The notes beneath the pieces are model-generated. The model was not told where the DNA came from, did not search any database, and saw nothing but the letters and a program-made list of their open reading frames with translations. This document shows positions 52,787-62,648 of a DNA stretch of 64,000 nt, piece by piece. The position numbers were made by a program, and so were the translations under genes. This DNA is from Amycolatopsis sp. 2-15 (GTDB taxonomy: Bacteria > Actinomycetota > Actinomycetes > Mycobacteriales > Pseudonocardiaceae). The stretch is from NCBI RefSeq assembly GCF_030285625.1, contig NZ_CP127294.1, positions 2,552,001-2,616,000 of the forward strand, given 5' to 3'. Within the stretch, counting starts at the first letter, position 1; each line of letters begins with the position of its first letter.

Positions 52787-53622
52787 AGGTTCTCCCCGAT
52801 CAGTTCAAGGTAGATGTCCTCCAGGCTGGGGCGCGTCACGGTGAGGCCGGCGAGCTCCCTCGTCCCGCCGGACACCTGCGTGACGAGTTTCGTCGGGTAC
52901 GCGGTGCGTTCCTCGTGCTCCCCGGTTTCGTCACTCCACCGCACGATCGCCTCGGCCTGGCCGCGGCCCCCGAGCGTTTCGGGAGTCCCCTCCGCGACCA
53001 CCGTGCCGTTCGCGATCACCACGAGCCGGTCGGCCAGCGCTTCCACCTCGTCGAGGTAGTGCGAGGTCAGCAGGATCGTGGTGCCCTCCTTCGCGAGACC
53101 TTCGATCAGGCCCCAGAACTGCCGCCGCGCTTCGGGGTCGAAACCCGTGGTGGGCTCGTCGAGGAAGAGCAGTTCGGGCCGGCCGATGATGCCGAGCGCC
53201 ACGTCGACGCGGCGGCGCTGCCCGCCCGAAAGCGACTTCACGCGGGCGCCGGCCTTCTCCGTGAGGCCGACCTGGTCGATCACCGCCTCCGGGTCTCGCG
53301 GCTTGGGGTAGTACTTCGCGAAGTGCCGCACGGTTTCCGTGACGGTCAACTCGGCCGCGTCGGTCGCTGTCTGCAGCACGATGCCGAGCCGGGAGCGCCA
53401 CGCGCGGCCGGCCTTACCGGGGTCTTCGCCGAGCACGTCGGCTTCGCCGGACGTGCGCTGCCGGTGTCCTTCGAGAATCTCGACGGTCGTGGTCTTGCCC
53501 GCGCCGTTGGGCCCCAGAAGCGCGAACACCTCGCCGTGGTGGATGTCGAGGTCGAGTCCACCCACGGCGACGTGGCCGGGGTACTCCTTGCGCAGTCCGC
53601 GCACCCTCACTGCTGTGGTCAT
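52783..53622 (-). CDS. ABC exporter ATP-binding protein
   Basis: A 279-residue ATPase: Walker A GPNGAGKTTT, Q-loop QTATDAAELTV, signature LSGGQRRRVDVALGI, Walker B LLFLDEPTTGFDPEARR and switch LLTSHYLDE. The short C-terminal domain resembles drug-export (DrrA-like) ATPases. First gene of a five-gene operon (ATPase, permease, kinase, regulator, serine hydrolase) with 4-base overlaps between the first four. The upstream 213-bp region contains the palindrome at 53681-53700. Confidence 0.92.
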   Translation of the reverse strand: MTTAVRVRGLRKEYPGHVAVGGLDLDIHHGEVFALLGPNGAGKTTTVEILEGHRQRTSGEADVLGEDPGKAGRAWRSRLGIVLQTATDAAELTVTETVRHFAKYYPKPRDPEAVIDQVGLTEKAGARVKSLSGGQRRRVDVALGIIGRPELLFLDEPTTGFDPEARRQFWGLIEGLAKEGTTILLTSHYLDEVEALADRLVVIANGTVVAEGTPETLGGRGQAEAIVRWSDETGEHEERTAYPTKLVTQVSGGTRELAGLTVTRPSLEDIYLELIGENL

Positions 53623-53680
53623 GACTTGATCCTGCGGCCACGCACCGTCGTCGCGGGACGTCCGGCCAGTGGAATCCGGC

Positions 53681-53700
53681 TGTCCACCGAACGGTGGACA
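53681..53700. promoter_or_regulatory. 20-bp palindrome upstream of the ABC exporter operon
   Basis: TGTCCACC (53681-53688) and GGTGGACA (53693-53700) are perfect arms around GAAC, ~60 bp upstream of the ATPase start. Possible operator for the operon's response regulator, or a hairpin. Confidence 0.5.
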
Positions 53701-53811
53701 CGGCCGGTGTTTCCCGTGGAACCAGCGAAAACGCCGTTGCGAACCCCGAAAATCCCCCACTGCACGAACGCCCGGCAGACGGCAACCGCCGCCGAGGTGA
53801 ACCGCCTCTAT

Positions 53812-53841
53812 TGACAGATTGTCTAACATGACAGAATGTCT
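53812..53841 (+). promoter_or_regulatory. Two tandem operators overlapping the -10 and start codon of the ephD-like gene
   Basis: TGACAGATTGTCT (53812-53824) and TGACAGAATGTCT (53829-53841) are near-identical, each with the inverted core GACANNNTGTC, 17 bp apart. The second includes the ATG at 53836. TAACAT (53824-53829) fits a -10 seven bases before the ATG, implying a leaderless transcript. Confidence 0.75.
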
Positions 53842-55554
53842 CACAAGCAGGTGACCGCCAGTGACGGTGTCCGCCTCTCGGTGCGCGTGACCGGCGTCGC
53901 GGACGGACCCACGGTCGTGCTCGTGCACGGCTACCCGGACAACGGCTCGATGTGGGACGGCGTGGCCGCCGAGCTCGGCCGCCGCCACCGCGTCGTGGTC
54001 TACGACGTACGCGGCGCGGGCGAGTCGGACAAGCCCCGCGAGCGCAGCGCGTACCGCCTCGACCAGCTCGCCGCGGACCTCGCCGCGGTGGTCGACGCGG
54101 TGCAGCCGACCGGCAAGGTCCACCTGCTCGCCCACGACTGGGGTTCGATCCAGACCTGGCACGCGGTCACCGGCGACGAGCTGCGCGGGCGGATCGCGTC
54201 GTACACCTCGATCTCCGGCCCGAGCCTCGATCACGCCGGCGCGTGGTTCCGCGCGCAGCTACGGCGGCCGTCGGGGCTGCCGCGCGCGCTGAGGCAATTC
54301 CTGCACTCGTACTACATCCTGCTGTTCCAGCTCCCGCTCGTGCCGGAACTGTTCTGGCGCACCGGGCTGATGCGCGCGCTCATGCGCCGCCTGGAGCCCG
54401 CCGAAGCCACGCCCGCGACCGCCGACGGCCTGAACGGGCTGGAGCTCTACCGCGCGAACATCGGCTCGCGCCTTTCGCGGCCGGTGCCGCGGACCGCCGA
54501 CGTGCCGGTGCAAGTGCTGGCGCCGACCGGCGACGCCTACGTGACCACTCCGCTGCAGACGGAGATCGAGCGCTGGGTGCCGGACCTGCGGGTGCGCCGG
54601 CTCGTCGGCTCGCACTGGATCACCCGCAGCGATCCCGGTGTCGTCGCCGCCGCGACCGCCGAGCTGATTGACCACGTCGAGGGCGGAGAGGAGAGCCGGG
54701 CGCTGAAGCGTGCTCGCGTCGGTGGTGCCGAGCGCGGCCGGTTCCCGAACCGGCTCGTGGTCGTCACCGGGGCCGGCAGTGGCATCGGGCGCGCGACCGC
54801 TCTGGCGTTCGCCGATGAGGGTGCCGACGTGGTGGTCACCGATCTGGACCCGGCCGCGGCGACGGAGACGGCGAAGCTGGTGCGGGACAAGGGAGTCGGG
54901 GCCGGTGAGTACACAGTGGACGCCGCCGACAGCGACGCCGTGGCCCGGTTCGCCGAGCAGGTGCGCGCGGAGTTCGGCGTGCCCGACATCGTGGTGAACA
55001 ACGCCGGCATCGGGATGTCCGGGCCGTTCCTCGACACGTCGCTGGCCGATTGGGAGAAGGTCGTGGACGTGAACCTGTGGGGCGTGATCCACGGGTGCCG
55101 CGCGTTCGCGCCGATGATGGTCGAGCGCGCCGAGGGCGGGCAGATCGTGAACCTCGCGTCCGCCGCCGCGTATCTGCCGTCGAAGGTCCTCACGGCGTAC
55201 GGCACGACGAAGGCCGCGGTGCTCGCGCTGAGCGTCGGGCTGCGCGCGGAGCTGGCGGGCGCCGGCATCGGTGTCACGGCGATCTGTCCGGGGCTGGTGA
55301 ACACCAACATCACCAGCACCACGCGATTCGTCGGCGTCGCACCGGACGAGGAAGCGCGACGGCAGAAGGCGTCGACGAAGCTCTACGCGCGGCGCGGCTT
55401 CGGCCCGGAGAAAGTGGCGCGCGACATCCTGCGGGCCGTCGAGCGCGACCGTGCGATCCAGCCGTCGACGCCGGAGGCGAAGGTCGCGCTGGTCCTCTCG
55501 CGGCTGACGCCCGGCCTGCTGCGCGCGGCGGCGAAGCTGGACGTCACCCCGTGA
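53836..55554 (+). CDS. EphD-like fusion: alpha/beta hydrolase joined to short-chain dehydrogenase
   Basis: A 572-residue fusion like mycobacterial EphD. Residues ~1-280 are an alpha/beta hydrolase/epoxide hydrolase (VLVHGYPDNGSMWDG, nucleophile region LLAHDWGSIQTW with Asp, C-terminal GSHWITRSDPG with His). Residues ~300-572 are an SDR: TGAGSGIGRATA, NNAGIGMSGPF, catalytic Ser in NLASAAAY and Tyr-Lys in TAYGTTKAAV. Substrate unknown; mycolic- or lipid-type epoxides are suggested for EphD. No Shine-Dalgarno precedes the ATG, in line with a leaderless mRNA. The stop overlaps the TetR start. Confidence 0.9.
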   Translation: MSHKQVTASDGVRLSVRVTGVADGPTVVLVHGYPDNGSMWDGVAAELGRRHRVVVYDVRGAGESDKPRERSAYRLDQLAADLAAVVDAVQPTGKVHLLAHDWGSIQTWHAVTGDELRGRIASYTSISGPSLDHAGAWFRAQLRRPSGLPRALRQFLHSYYILLFQLPLVPELFWRTGLMRALMRRLEPAEATPATADGLNGLELYRANIGSRLSRPVPRTADVPVQVLAPTGDAYVTTPLQTEIERWVPDLRVRRLVGSHWITRSDPGVVAAATAELIDHVEGGEESRALKRARVGGAERGRFPNRLVVVTGAGSGIGRATALAFADEGADVVVTDLDPAAATETAKLVRDKGVGAGEYTVDAADSDAVARFAEQVRAEFGVPDIVVNNAGIGMSGPFLDTSLADWEKVVDVNLWGVIHGCRAFAPMMVERAEGGQIVNLASAAAYLPSKVLTAYGTTKAAVLALSVGLRAELAGAGIGVTAICPGLVNTNITSTTRFVGVAPDEEARRQKASTKLYARRGFGPEKVARDILRAVERDRAIQPSTPEAKVALVLSRLTPGLLRAAAKLDVTP

Positions 55555-56156
55555 GCCGCCCGCGCCGGATGACCCCGCAGGCCCGGCGCGACGACCTGAT
55601 CGCCGCCGCGCTGGACCTGTTCGGCAGCCGCGCGCCGGAGCTGGTGACGGTGGACGACATCGTCGCGCGCGCCGAGGTGTCGCGGCCGCTGTTCTACCGC
55701 TACTTCCCGAGCCTGCGCGAGCTGCAGGTCGAGGCGTTGCGCACGGTCACCGACGGCCTCGTCGACGGCCTCGCGCACCTGGAACAGGGGCCGCCCGAAG
55801 ACCGGCTGCGCACGGCCGTGCGGGGGCTCATCGACGTGGCCGATCACTACCGCGCGGGCTACGTCGCCTTGCTGCGCAGCGGTTCCGTGATCGCGACGTC
55901 GGAGACGGACGCGGCCATCGACGAGGTGCGCAACCGGTCGGTGGAGCTGATCCTCGACGCGCTGGGCCTCGCCGAGCCGTCGCCGCTCGTGCTGCTCACC
56001 CTGCGGTGCTGGACGGCCGTGGTCGAGGGCGCGCTGCTCTCGTGGCTGCAGGACCGCAACGTGCCCCGCGAAATCCTCGACGGCTGGCTCGTCGACCAGC
56101 TCACGGCCATGCTCACCACGACCGCCGCCCACGACCCCGCCCGCGCCCGCCGCTGA
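55551..56156 (+). CDS. TetR-family regulator of the ephD-like gene
   Basis: A 201-residue TetR protein with HTH VTVDDIVARAEVSRPLFYRYFPSLREL (about residues 31-57). GTG overlaps the stop of the fusion enzyme (GTGA), so the repressor is made together with its target. The likely operators are the two GACANNNTGTC palindromes at the operon start. The ligand domain (YRAGYVALLRSGSVIATSETD) is typical for this subgroup but gives no ligand. Confidence 0.9.
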   Translation: MSRPRRMTPQARRDDLIAAALDLFGSRAPELVTVDDIVARAEVSRPLFYRYFPSLRELQVEALRTVTDGLVDGLAHLEQGPPEDRLRTAVRGLIDVADHYRAGYVALLRSGSVIATSETDAAIDEVRNRSVELILDALGLAEPSPLVLLTLRCWTAVVEGALLSWLQDRNVPREILDGWLVDQLTAMLTTTAAHDPARARR

Positions 56157-56161
56157 CCGCA

Positions 56162-56240
56162 CCCCAATGCGGCGTTGGTTGCGTTCAACGCACCGAACGC
56201 CACATTGGGTGCGTTGGGTGCACCGAACGCCACATTGGGG
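56162..56240. repeat. Palindromic intergenic repeat, two direct copies plus an inverted arm
   Basis: CACCGAACGCCACATTGGG occurs at 56191-56209 and 56221-56239. An imperfect inverted copy (CCCCAATGCGGCGTTGG, 56162-56178) precedes them and can form a long hairpin with the first. It fills the gap between the convergent TetR and citrate synthase genes and may act as terminator. Confidence 0.8.
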
Positions 56241-56260
56241 TGCTTTGGCCGGGGTGCGGG

Positions 56261-57406
56261 TCAGTGCTTGGTGACGGTTTCCCAGCCCTCGACGTCCTCG
56301 GGCTTGCGGGGCTCCGGGCCCACGTACTTCGCCGACGGGCGCACGAGGCGGCCGGTCTGCTTCTGCTCCAGGATGTGCGCCGCCCAGCCGGCGGTGCGCG
56401 CGGAGGAGAACATCGCGGGCATCATGGCCGGCGGCACCTTCGCGAAGTCCAGGATCACGGCGGCCCAGAACTCCACGTTGGTCTCGATCGGGTGGTCCGG
56501 GCGGCGCTCGCGCAGCTCGGACAGCGCGGCCTGCTCCAGCGCCGCGGCGACCTCGTAGCGCTCGGAGCCGAGCTCCTGGCAGGTGCGGCGCAGCACGCGG
56601 GCGCGCGGGTCCTCCGCGCGGTACACGCGGTGGCCGAAGCCCATCAGGCGCTCCTTGCGGTCGAGGATGCCCTTGACCAGACCGGTGGCGTCACCGGTCC
56701 GCTCGACCTCTTCGATCATCGGCAGCACGCGCGCGGGCGCGCCACCGTGCAGCGGGCCCGACATCGCGCCGATGGCGCCCGAGAGCGCGGCGGCCACGTC
56801 GGCACCGGTCGAGGCGATCACTCGCGCGGTGAAGGTCGACGCGTTGAGGCCGTGCTCGGCGGCGGAGACCCAGTAGGCGTCGAGCGCCTTCACGTGGGCC
56901 GGGTCCGGCTCGCCGCGCCAGCGCACCATGAAGCGCTCGGTGATCGTCGAGGCCTCGTCGACCTTCGACTCCGGCACGGCCGGCTGGGAAATGCCGCGGG
57001 CCGACTGCGCGATGTAGGACAGCGCCATCACCGAGGCGCGCGCGAGTTGGTCGCGGGCCTGCTCGTCGGTGATGTCGAGCAGAGGTTCGTAACCCCAGAT
57101 CGGCGCGAGCATCGGCAGGGCCGCCTGCACGTCTACGCGTACGTCGCCCGTGTGAACCGGAAGCGGGAACGGCTCGGCGGGCGGGAGCCCGTTGCCGAAC
57201 CGGCCGTCGACGAGCAGGCCCCACACGTCCCCGAAGCTCACCGTGCCGGCGAGGTCCTCGATGTCGACACCGCGGTACCGCAGCGCGCCGCCGTCCCGGT
57301 CGGGTTCGGCGATTTCGGTACGGAACGCCACCACGCCTTCGAGGCCGGGGCGGAAGCCGTCGTCGGCCTGGTCGGAGTTCGTCTGCTTGATGGTGGAGGT
57401 AGTCAC
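56261..57406 (-). CDS. Citrate synthase (short, type 2/CitA-like)
   Basis: A 381-residue enzyme that condenses acetyl-CoA (possibly propionyl-CoA) with oxaloacetate. GPLHGGAPARV and GFGHRVYRAEDPRA hold the catalytic histidines and FWAAVILDFAKVPPAMMPAMF the catalytic Asp. It lacks the NADH-binding N-terminal domain of long enzymes. GTG at 57406 gives MTTSTIKQTNSD; the ORF extends ~50 codons upstream without protein-like sequence. Rv0889c (citA) lies at the comparable place in M. tuberculosis. Confidence 0.9.
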   Translation of the reverse strand: MTTSTIKQTNSDQADDGFRPGLEGVVAFRTEIAEPDRDGGALRYRGVDIEDLAGTVSFGDVWGLLVDGRFGNGLPPAEPFPLPVHTGDVRVDVQAALPMLAPIWGYEPLLDITDEQARDQLARASVMALSYIAQSARGISQPAVPESKVDEASTITERFMVRWRGEPDPAHVKALDAYWVSAAEHGLNASTFTARVIASTGADVAAALSGAIGAMSGPLHGGAPARVLPMIEEVERTGDATGLVKGILDRKERLMGFGHRVYRAEDPRARVLRRTCQELGSERYEVAAALEQAALSELRERRPDHPIETNVEFWAAVILDFAKVPPAMMPAMFSSARTAGWAAHILEQKQTGRLVRPSAKYVGPEPRKPEDVEGWETVTKH

Positions 57407-57710
57407 TTCGCGAACCTTTCGATGCGCATTTCCCCGGCTTTGTCTGACCACTCGCGCTGACGGGATACACGCAACCTCGGCGCGCCTCATCGCACGGTTG
57501 GACAAACCTTGCTCCTTCGCCGAGCCGTGGGCAATGAAAGATGTGGTGGTTTCGGTCACGATTCCGAGAACGATTCAGTCCAGGAAGGCGTCTGGCGGCA
57601 AGTTCTTCGGCAACGGGCGGTGACCGAGGCCGAAGACGTCCGGTGTACCGGAGGTAAATCCTGTGTTTCCGAACCCGGCGACGCGGCGGGCCGGTGATAC
57701 AACCTGTCGC
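57407..57710. other. Divergent promoter region of citrate synthase and urease
   Basis: About 300 bp. ATACAA near 57697-57702, roughly ten bases before the ureA ATG, may be a -10 of a leaderless urease transcript, since no Shine-Dalgarno precedes ureA. No gene or clear operator is visible. Confidence 0.5.
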
Positions 57711-58013
57711 ATGCACCTGAGCCCGCAGGAACGCGACAAGCTGCTGGTCCACGTCGCCGCCGACGTCGCGCGCCGCCGGCTCGAGCGCGGCGTGCTGCTG
57801 AACTACCCCGAGGCCGTCGCGCTGATCACCGACCACGTGCTCGAAGGCGCGCGCGACGGGCTTTCGGTGAGCGAGCTCGCATCGAGTGGCCGCAGCGTGC
57901 TCTCGCGTGCGCAGGTGCTCTCCGGAGTGCCCGAAATGGTCGACTCCGTGCAGGTGGAGGCCACTTTTCCGGACGGGACGAAGCTCGTCACCGTGCACGA
58001 CCCGATCGTCTAG
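57711..58013 (+). CDS. ureA: Urease subunit gamma
   Basis: A 100-residue structural subunit of the nickel enzyme that hydrolyses urea. [44 protein letters not shown] and [27 protein letters not shown] match UreA throughout. First gene of the ureABCFGD cluster; ureB follows 9 bp after its stop. Confidence 0.96.
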   Translation: MHLSPQERDKLLVHVAADVARRRLERGVLLNYPEAVALITDHVLEGARDGLSVSELASSGRSVLSRAQVLSGVPEMVDSVQVEATFPDGTKLVTVHDPIV

Positions 58014-58022
58014 GAGAAACGA

Positions 58023-58343
58023 GTGCGGCCAGGCGAGATCATTCCCGGCGACGAGCCCGTGGAGCTGAACCCCGGACGGGAGCGGGTGCGGTTGCGCGTG
58101 CGCAATCTCGGTGACCGGCCCGTGCAGGTCGGGTCGCACTACCACTTCGCGGCGGTGAACCCGGGTCTGGAGTTCGACCGCGAAGCCGCGCGGGGGCACC
58201 GGCTCGACGTGCCGGCCGGGACGTCGGTGCGGTTCGAGCCGGGGGTCGAGCGGGAAGTCGACCTTGTTCCGCTGCGGGGAAACCGGCGGGTGCCGGGGCT
58301 GCGGTCCGAATTTCGGCTTTCCAGTGGCACAGGGGAGTTCTGA
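58023..58343 (+). CDS. ureB: Urease subunit beta
   Basis: A 106-residue subunit: [61 protein letters not shown] start preceded by AGGAG. Followed 2 bp later by ureC. Together with UreA and UreC it forms the urease trimer. Confidence 0.96.
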   Translation: MRPGEIIPGDEPVELNPGRERVRLRVRNLGDRPVQVGSHYHFAAVNPGLEFDREAARGHRLDVPAGTSVRFEPGVEREVDLVPLRGNRRVPGLRSEFRLSSGTGEF

Positions 58344-58345
58344 GA

Positions 58346-60067
58346 ATGCCGCAAATCGATCGCGAGCGTTATGCGGAATTGTTCGGCCCCACCACCGGTG
58401 ATCGGATCCGGCTGGCCGACACGGACCTGCTCATCGAGGTGACCGAAGACCGGTCGATGGGCCCGTCGGGTTCCGGCGACGAGGTGCTCTTCGGCGGCGG
58501 CAAGGTCATCCGCGAGTCGATGGGCCAGGGGCTGGTCACGCGCGCGGAAGGTGCCCCCGACCTGGTCATCACCGGTGTCGTGATCCTCGACCACTGGGGT
58601 GTGGTGAAGGCCGACGTCGGCGTGCGCGACGGGCGGATCGTCGGCATCGGCAAGGCCGGCAACCCCGACACGATGGACGGCGTCGACCCGGCGCTCGTGA
58701 TCGGCCCGGCCACGGAAGTCTTGTCGGGCAACGGGAAGATCCTCACCGCGGGCGGCATCGACTGCCACGTGCATTTTGTCTGCCCGCAGCTCGTGGACAC
58801 CGCGCTCGCCGCGGGCCTGACCACGCTCGTCGGCGGCGGCACCGGGCCGAACGAGGGCACCAAGGCCACCACCGTCACGCCCGGCGCGTGGAACCTCGGC
58901 CGCATGCTGTCCGCAATGGACGGTTACCCGGTCAACGTCCTGCTGCTGGGCAAGGGGAACACCGTCCGGCACGAGGCCCTGCGCGAGCAGCTGGCCGCCG
59001 GCGCCGGCGGGTTCAAACTGCACGAGGACTGGGGTACCACGCCCGCCGCCATCGACGCGTGCCTCACCGTGGCCGACGAGTCCGGTGTGCAGGTGGCCAT
59101 CCACACCGACACGCTCAACGAGGCGGGCTTCCTCGAGTCCACTGTGGAGGCGATCCGCGGCCGCTCGATCAACGCCTACCACACCGAAGGCGCCGGCGGC
59201 GGCCACGCGCCGGACATCATCCAGGTCGTCTCGCTGCCGCACATCCTGCCGTCCTCGACCAACCCGACGCGCCCGCACACCGTGAACACGCTCGACGAGC
59301 ACCTCGACATGCTGGTGGTCTGCCACCACCTCAATCCGTCGGTGCCCGAGGACCTCGCGTTCGCCGAGAGCCGGATCCGGCCGAGCACCATCGCCGCCGA
59401 GGACGTGCTGCACGACCTCGGCGCCATCTCGATGATGAGCTCCGACTCGCAGGCCATGGGCCGCATCGGCGAGGTGATCATCCGCACCTGGCAGACCGCG
59501 CACGTGATGAAACGCCGCCGTGGCGCCCTGCCCGGCGACGGCGCGGCCGACAACCTGCGCGCACGTCGTTATGTCGCCAAATACACGATCAACCCCGCCA
59601 TCGCCCACGGCATGGACGCCGAGATCGGCTCGGTGGAGGTCGGCAAGCTCGCGGACCTCGTGCTGTGGGAACCGAAGTTCTTCGGCGTGCGCCCGCACGT
59701 GGTGCTCAAGGGAGGCTTCCCGGCGTGGGCGGCGATGGGGGACGCGAACGCGTCGATCCCGACGCCGCAGCCGGTGCTGGCACGGCCGATGTTCGGTGCC
59801 GTGCCGCGCGTGGCCGCCGCGTCGAGCCTGCATTTCGTGGCGCCCGAAGCCCTCGAATCGGGTCTCGCGGAGACGTTCGGCATCAACCGGCCGCTGGTCG
59901 CCGTCGCGAACACGCGGACGCGGACCAAAGCGGACATGGTGCTCAACGACGCGACCCCGGACGTGCGCGTGGAGCCCGACAGCTTCGCGGTGCGCGTGGA
60001 CGGCGAGCTGATCGAGCCGATGCCGGTCACGGAGCTGCCGATGGCCCAGCGGTACTTCTTGTTCTGA
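58346..60067 (+). CDS. ureC: Urease subunit alpha (catalytic)
   Basis: A 573-residue catalytic subunit. The nickel site is complete: [10 protein letters not shown] (two His), [12 protein letters not shown] with the Lys that is carbamylated, [23 protein letters not shown] and the Asp in SSDSQAMGR. The flap Cys-His is in [12 protein letters not shown]. The C-terminus ends MAQRYFLF. The stop overlaps the ureF ATG by one base (TGATG). Confidence 0.97.
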   Translation: MPQIDRERYAELFGPTTGDRIRLADTDLLIEVTEDRSMGPSGSGDEVLFGGGKVIRESMGQGLVTRAEGAPDLVITGVVILDHWGVVKADVGVRDGRIVGIGKAGNPDTMDGVDPALVIGPATEVLSGNGKILTAGGIDCHVHFVCPQLVDTALAAGLTTLVGGGTGPNEGTKATTVTPGAWNLGRMLSAMDGYPVNVLLLGKGNTVRHEALREQLAAGAGGFKLHEDWGTTPAAIDACLTVADESGVQVAIHTDTLNEAGFLESTVEAIRGRSINAYHTEGAGGGHAPDIIQVVSLPHILPSSTNPTRPHTVNTLDEHLDMLVVCHHLNPSVPEDLAFAESRIRPSTIAAEDVLHDLGAISMMSSDSQAMGRIGEVIIRTWQTAHVMKRRRGALPGDGAADNLRARRYVAKYTINPAIAHGMDAEIGSVEVGKLADLVLWEPKFFGVRPHVVLKGGFPAWAAMGDANASIPTPQPVLARPMFGAVPRVAAASSLHFVAPEALESGLAETFGINRPLVAVANTRTRTKADMVLNDATPDVRVEPDSFAVRVDGELIEPMPVTELPMAQRYFLF

Positions 60068-60742
60068 TGGACCTCTCCGTGTTGATCCTCGCCGACTCCC
60101 GCTTCCCCGGGGGCGGCCACGTGCATTCCGGCGGCCTCGAGGAAGCCGTGAGCCGCAAGCTCGTGACGACCGAGGCCGACCTGCCGGGCTTCTTGCTCAG
60201 TCGTCTGCGCACGGCCGGCGCGCTGGCCGCGTCCTTCGCCGCGGCCTCGGCCCACGCGGCCAGTCGTCTCGTCCACAGTGGACACTGGCGGCAGCTCGAT
60301 CTGGAACTCGACGCGCGCACGCCCTCGCCGGCCCAGCGCGTGGCGTCGCGCGCCCAAGGCCGTGGCACCGCGCGGGCCGGGGCGGTCGCGTGGCCGTCGC
60401 CGGTGCTGACCGCGCTGCTCGCCGAGACGCCGCGGCCACACCACCCGATCGTCTGCGGCGCGCTGGTGGGCATCGCCGGCGGCGAGCCGGCCGAGGCCGC
60501 GGCGGCCGTGGCCTACCTGGCCGTGAGCGGGCCGGCGAGCGCGGCCGTGCGGCTGCTGGGGCTCGACCCGTTCGCCGTCAACGCCGTGGTGGCCCGGCTC
60601 GGCGCCGAGGTGCGCGCCGTGGCCGGTGCGGCCGCCGACGTCGCCGGGCTGGACCCGGCGGACCTGCCCGCGCCAGGCTCACCCGCGCTGGACCTGTTCG
60701 CCGAGGCCCACGCCCGGCACCACGAGGAAGAGGTGCGTCTCT

Positions 60743-60753
<11 letters not shown>
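60067..60753 (+). CDS. ureF: Urease accessory protein UreF
   Basis: A 228-residue accessory protein that joins UreD and UreG in the urease activation complex. [22 protein letters not shown] is the UreF N-terminal signature; the rest is helical and Ala-rich ([30 protein letters not shown]). ATG overlaps the ureC stop; its end overlaps the ureG start region by 11 bases. Confidence 0.92.
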
Positions 60754-61452
<699 letters not shown>

Positions 61453-61456
<4 letters not shown>

Positions 61457-62151
61457 AGGCCCACGCCCGGGTGGTCGCGTGCTTGGAGGACGGCCGGACG
61501 GTGCTGCGCGAGCTGCGCTCGATGGCGCCGCTGACGTTGTTCCCGCGCCGCCGCACCGGTCGGGAAGCCGTGGTGCACCTCGTCGGCTCCGCCACCGCGC
61601 CGCTGGGTGGTGACGAGCTGCTGCTCGACGTCCGCGTCGGACCCGGTGCGGCGCTGCGGCTGTCCGGGGTGGCGGCGACGCTCGCGTTGCCGGGGCCCTC
61701 CGGTGGTGGCAGTTCGTCCACTGTGGACATCGAGGTGGCCGACGGTGGTTCGCTGACCTACCTGCCCGAACCGACGGTCGTCACCGCCCGCGCGGACCAC
61801 TCGGCCGTGCTGCGCGCAGCGCTGGGGGAAAATTCCCGTTTCCACACCCGGGAAGTCCTGGTATTGGGCCGCGCCGGCGAACGGCCCGGCCGGCTCACCA
61901 CGGCCACGCACGTGATCCGTGGCGGAGTTCCCCTGCTGCGCCAGACGCAGACGATCGGCGACCCCGCACTGGACGGCGGACTGGCCGTGCTGGCGGGCAA
62001 GCGGGTGCTCGCGACGGACCTCGAAGTGGGTTTTCCCGCGCGTCCCACGGCTTCGGGTGACTGGTGGGCGTGCACCTCGCCGGCCGCCGGGGTCACGCTC
62101 ACGACGGCGCTGGCCGAAGACGCCGTGGTTGCCTTGACGCTGTTGCCTTGA
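61453..62151 (+). CDS. ureD: Urease accessory protein UreD
   Basis: A 232-residue scaffold for urease maturation; ~40 residues shorter than enteric UreD, as is common in actinomycetes. Recognisable parts are [64 protein letters not shown] and [21 protein letters not shown] overlaps the ureG stop (GTGA). Last gene of the cluster; no ureE is present. Confidence 0.9.
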
Positions 62152-62648
62152 AACGCTTGGGCTGCTAAAACTTCGTGCCCAGCCAGCGCACGTCGACCGG
62201 GAACGCCCACACGGTGTTCCAGCGAGGGGAAGCCCTGCCAGTCCACGTCGGTACCGAGCGCGCGGCGAGGGCTGCGCGGTGTCGCGCACGCCGGACCGCG
62301 GATCGGCGCGTGCCGCCGTAACGCCCCCGTGTAGAACAGTGTTCAAGCGCGAGGTGCAGGAACGATTCCCAGGCGTGGCAACGACTTAGCGTTCGGTGAT
62401 CGCCTGGGGTGGGGCCTGCGCGAGCCGGTGTTCCGCTGCTCGATACCGTGATCGTCGCGGGTTCGACGGCGCGACCGGCCGTCGGACCGTGCGCGTGGGC
62501 CGCGTTTCGTGAGTGCTCGACGGAGTGGCCACCGCGATTACCGGAATTAATTTTCGAGCGCTCCCACGTCCGTTTGATCGGTAATTGGGATTTTCACAAG
62601 ATGGACGCCGGCGTTGCCCTGGGCGGCGCGCGGCGGAAAGGAGGGCCG
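62152..62648. other. Region after urease with a possible gene remnant
   Basis: About 500 bp without an intact gene. On the minus strand LGTDVDWQGFPSLEHR (near 62259-62210) and, in another frame, NTVWAFPVDVRWLGTKF with a stop at 62168 look like the broken C-terminus of a protein, family unknown. Nearer the TetR gene the DNA turns AT-rich (62540-62600), and distant inverted arms ATTACCG (62537-62543) and CGGTAAT (62579-62585) may mark its promoter or operator. Confidence 0.4.
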
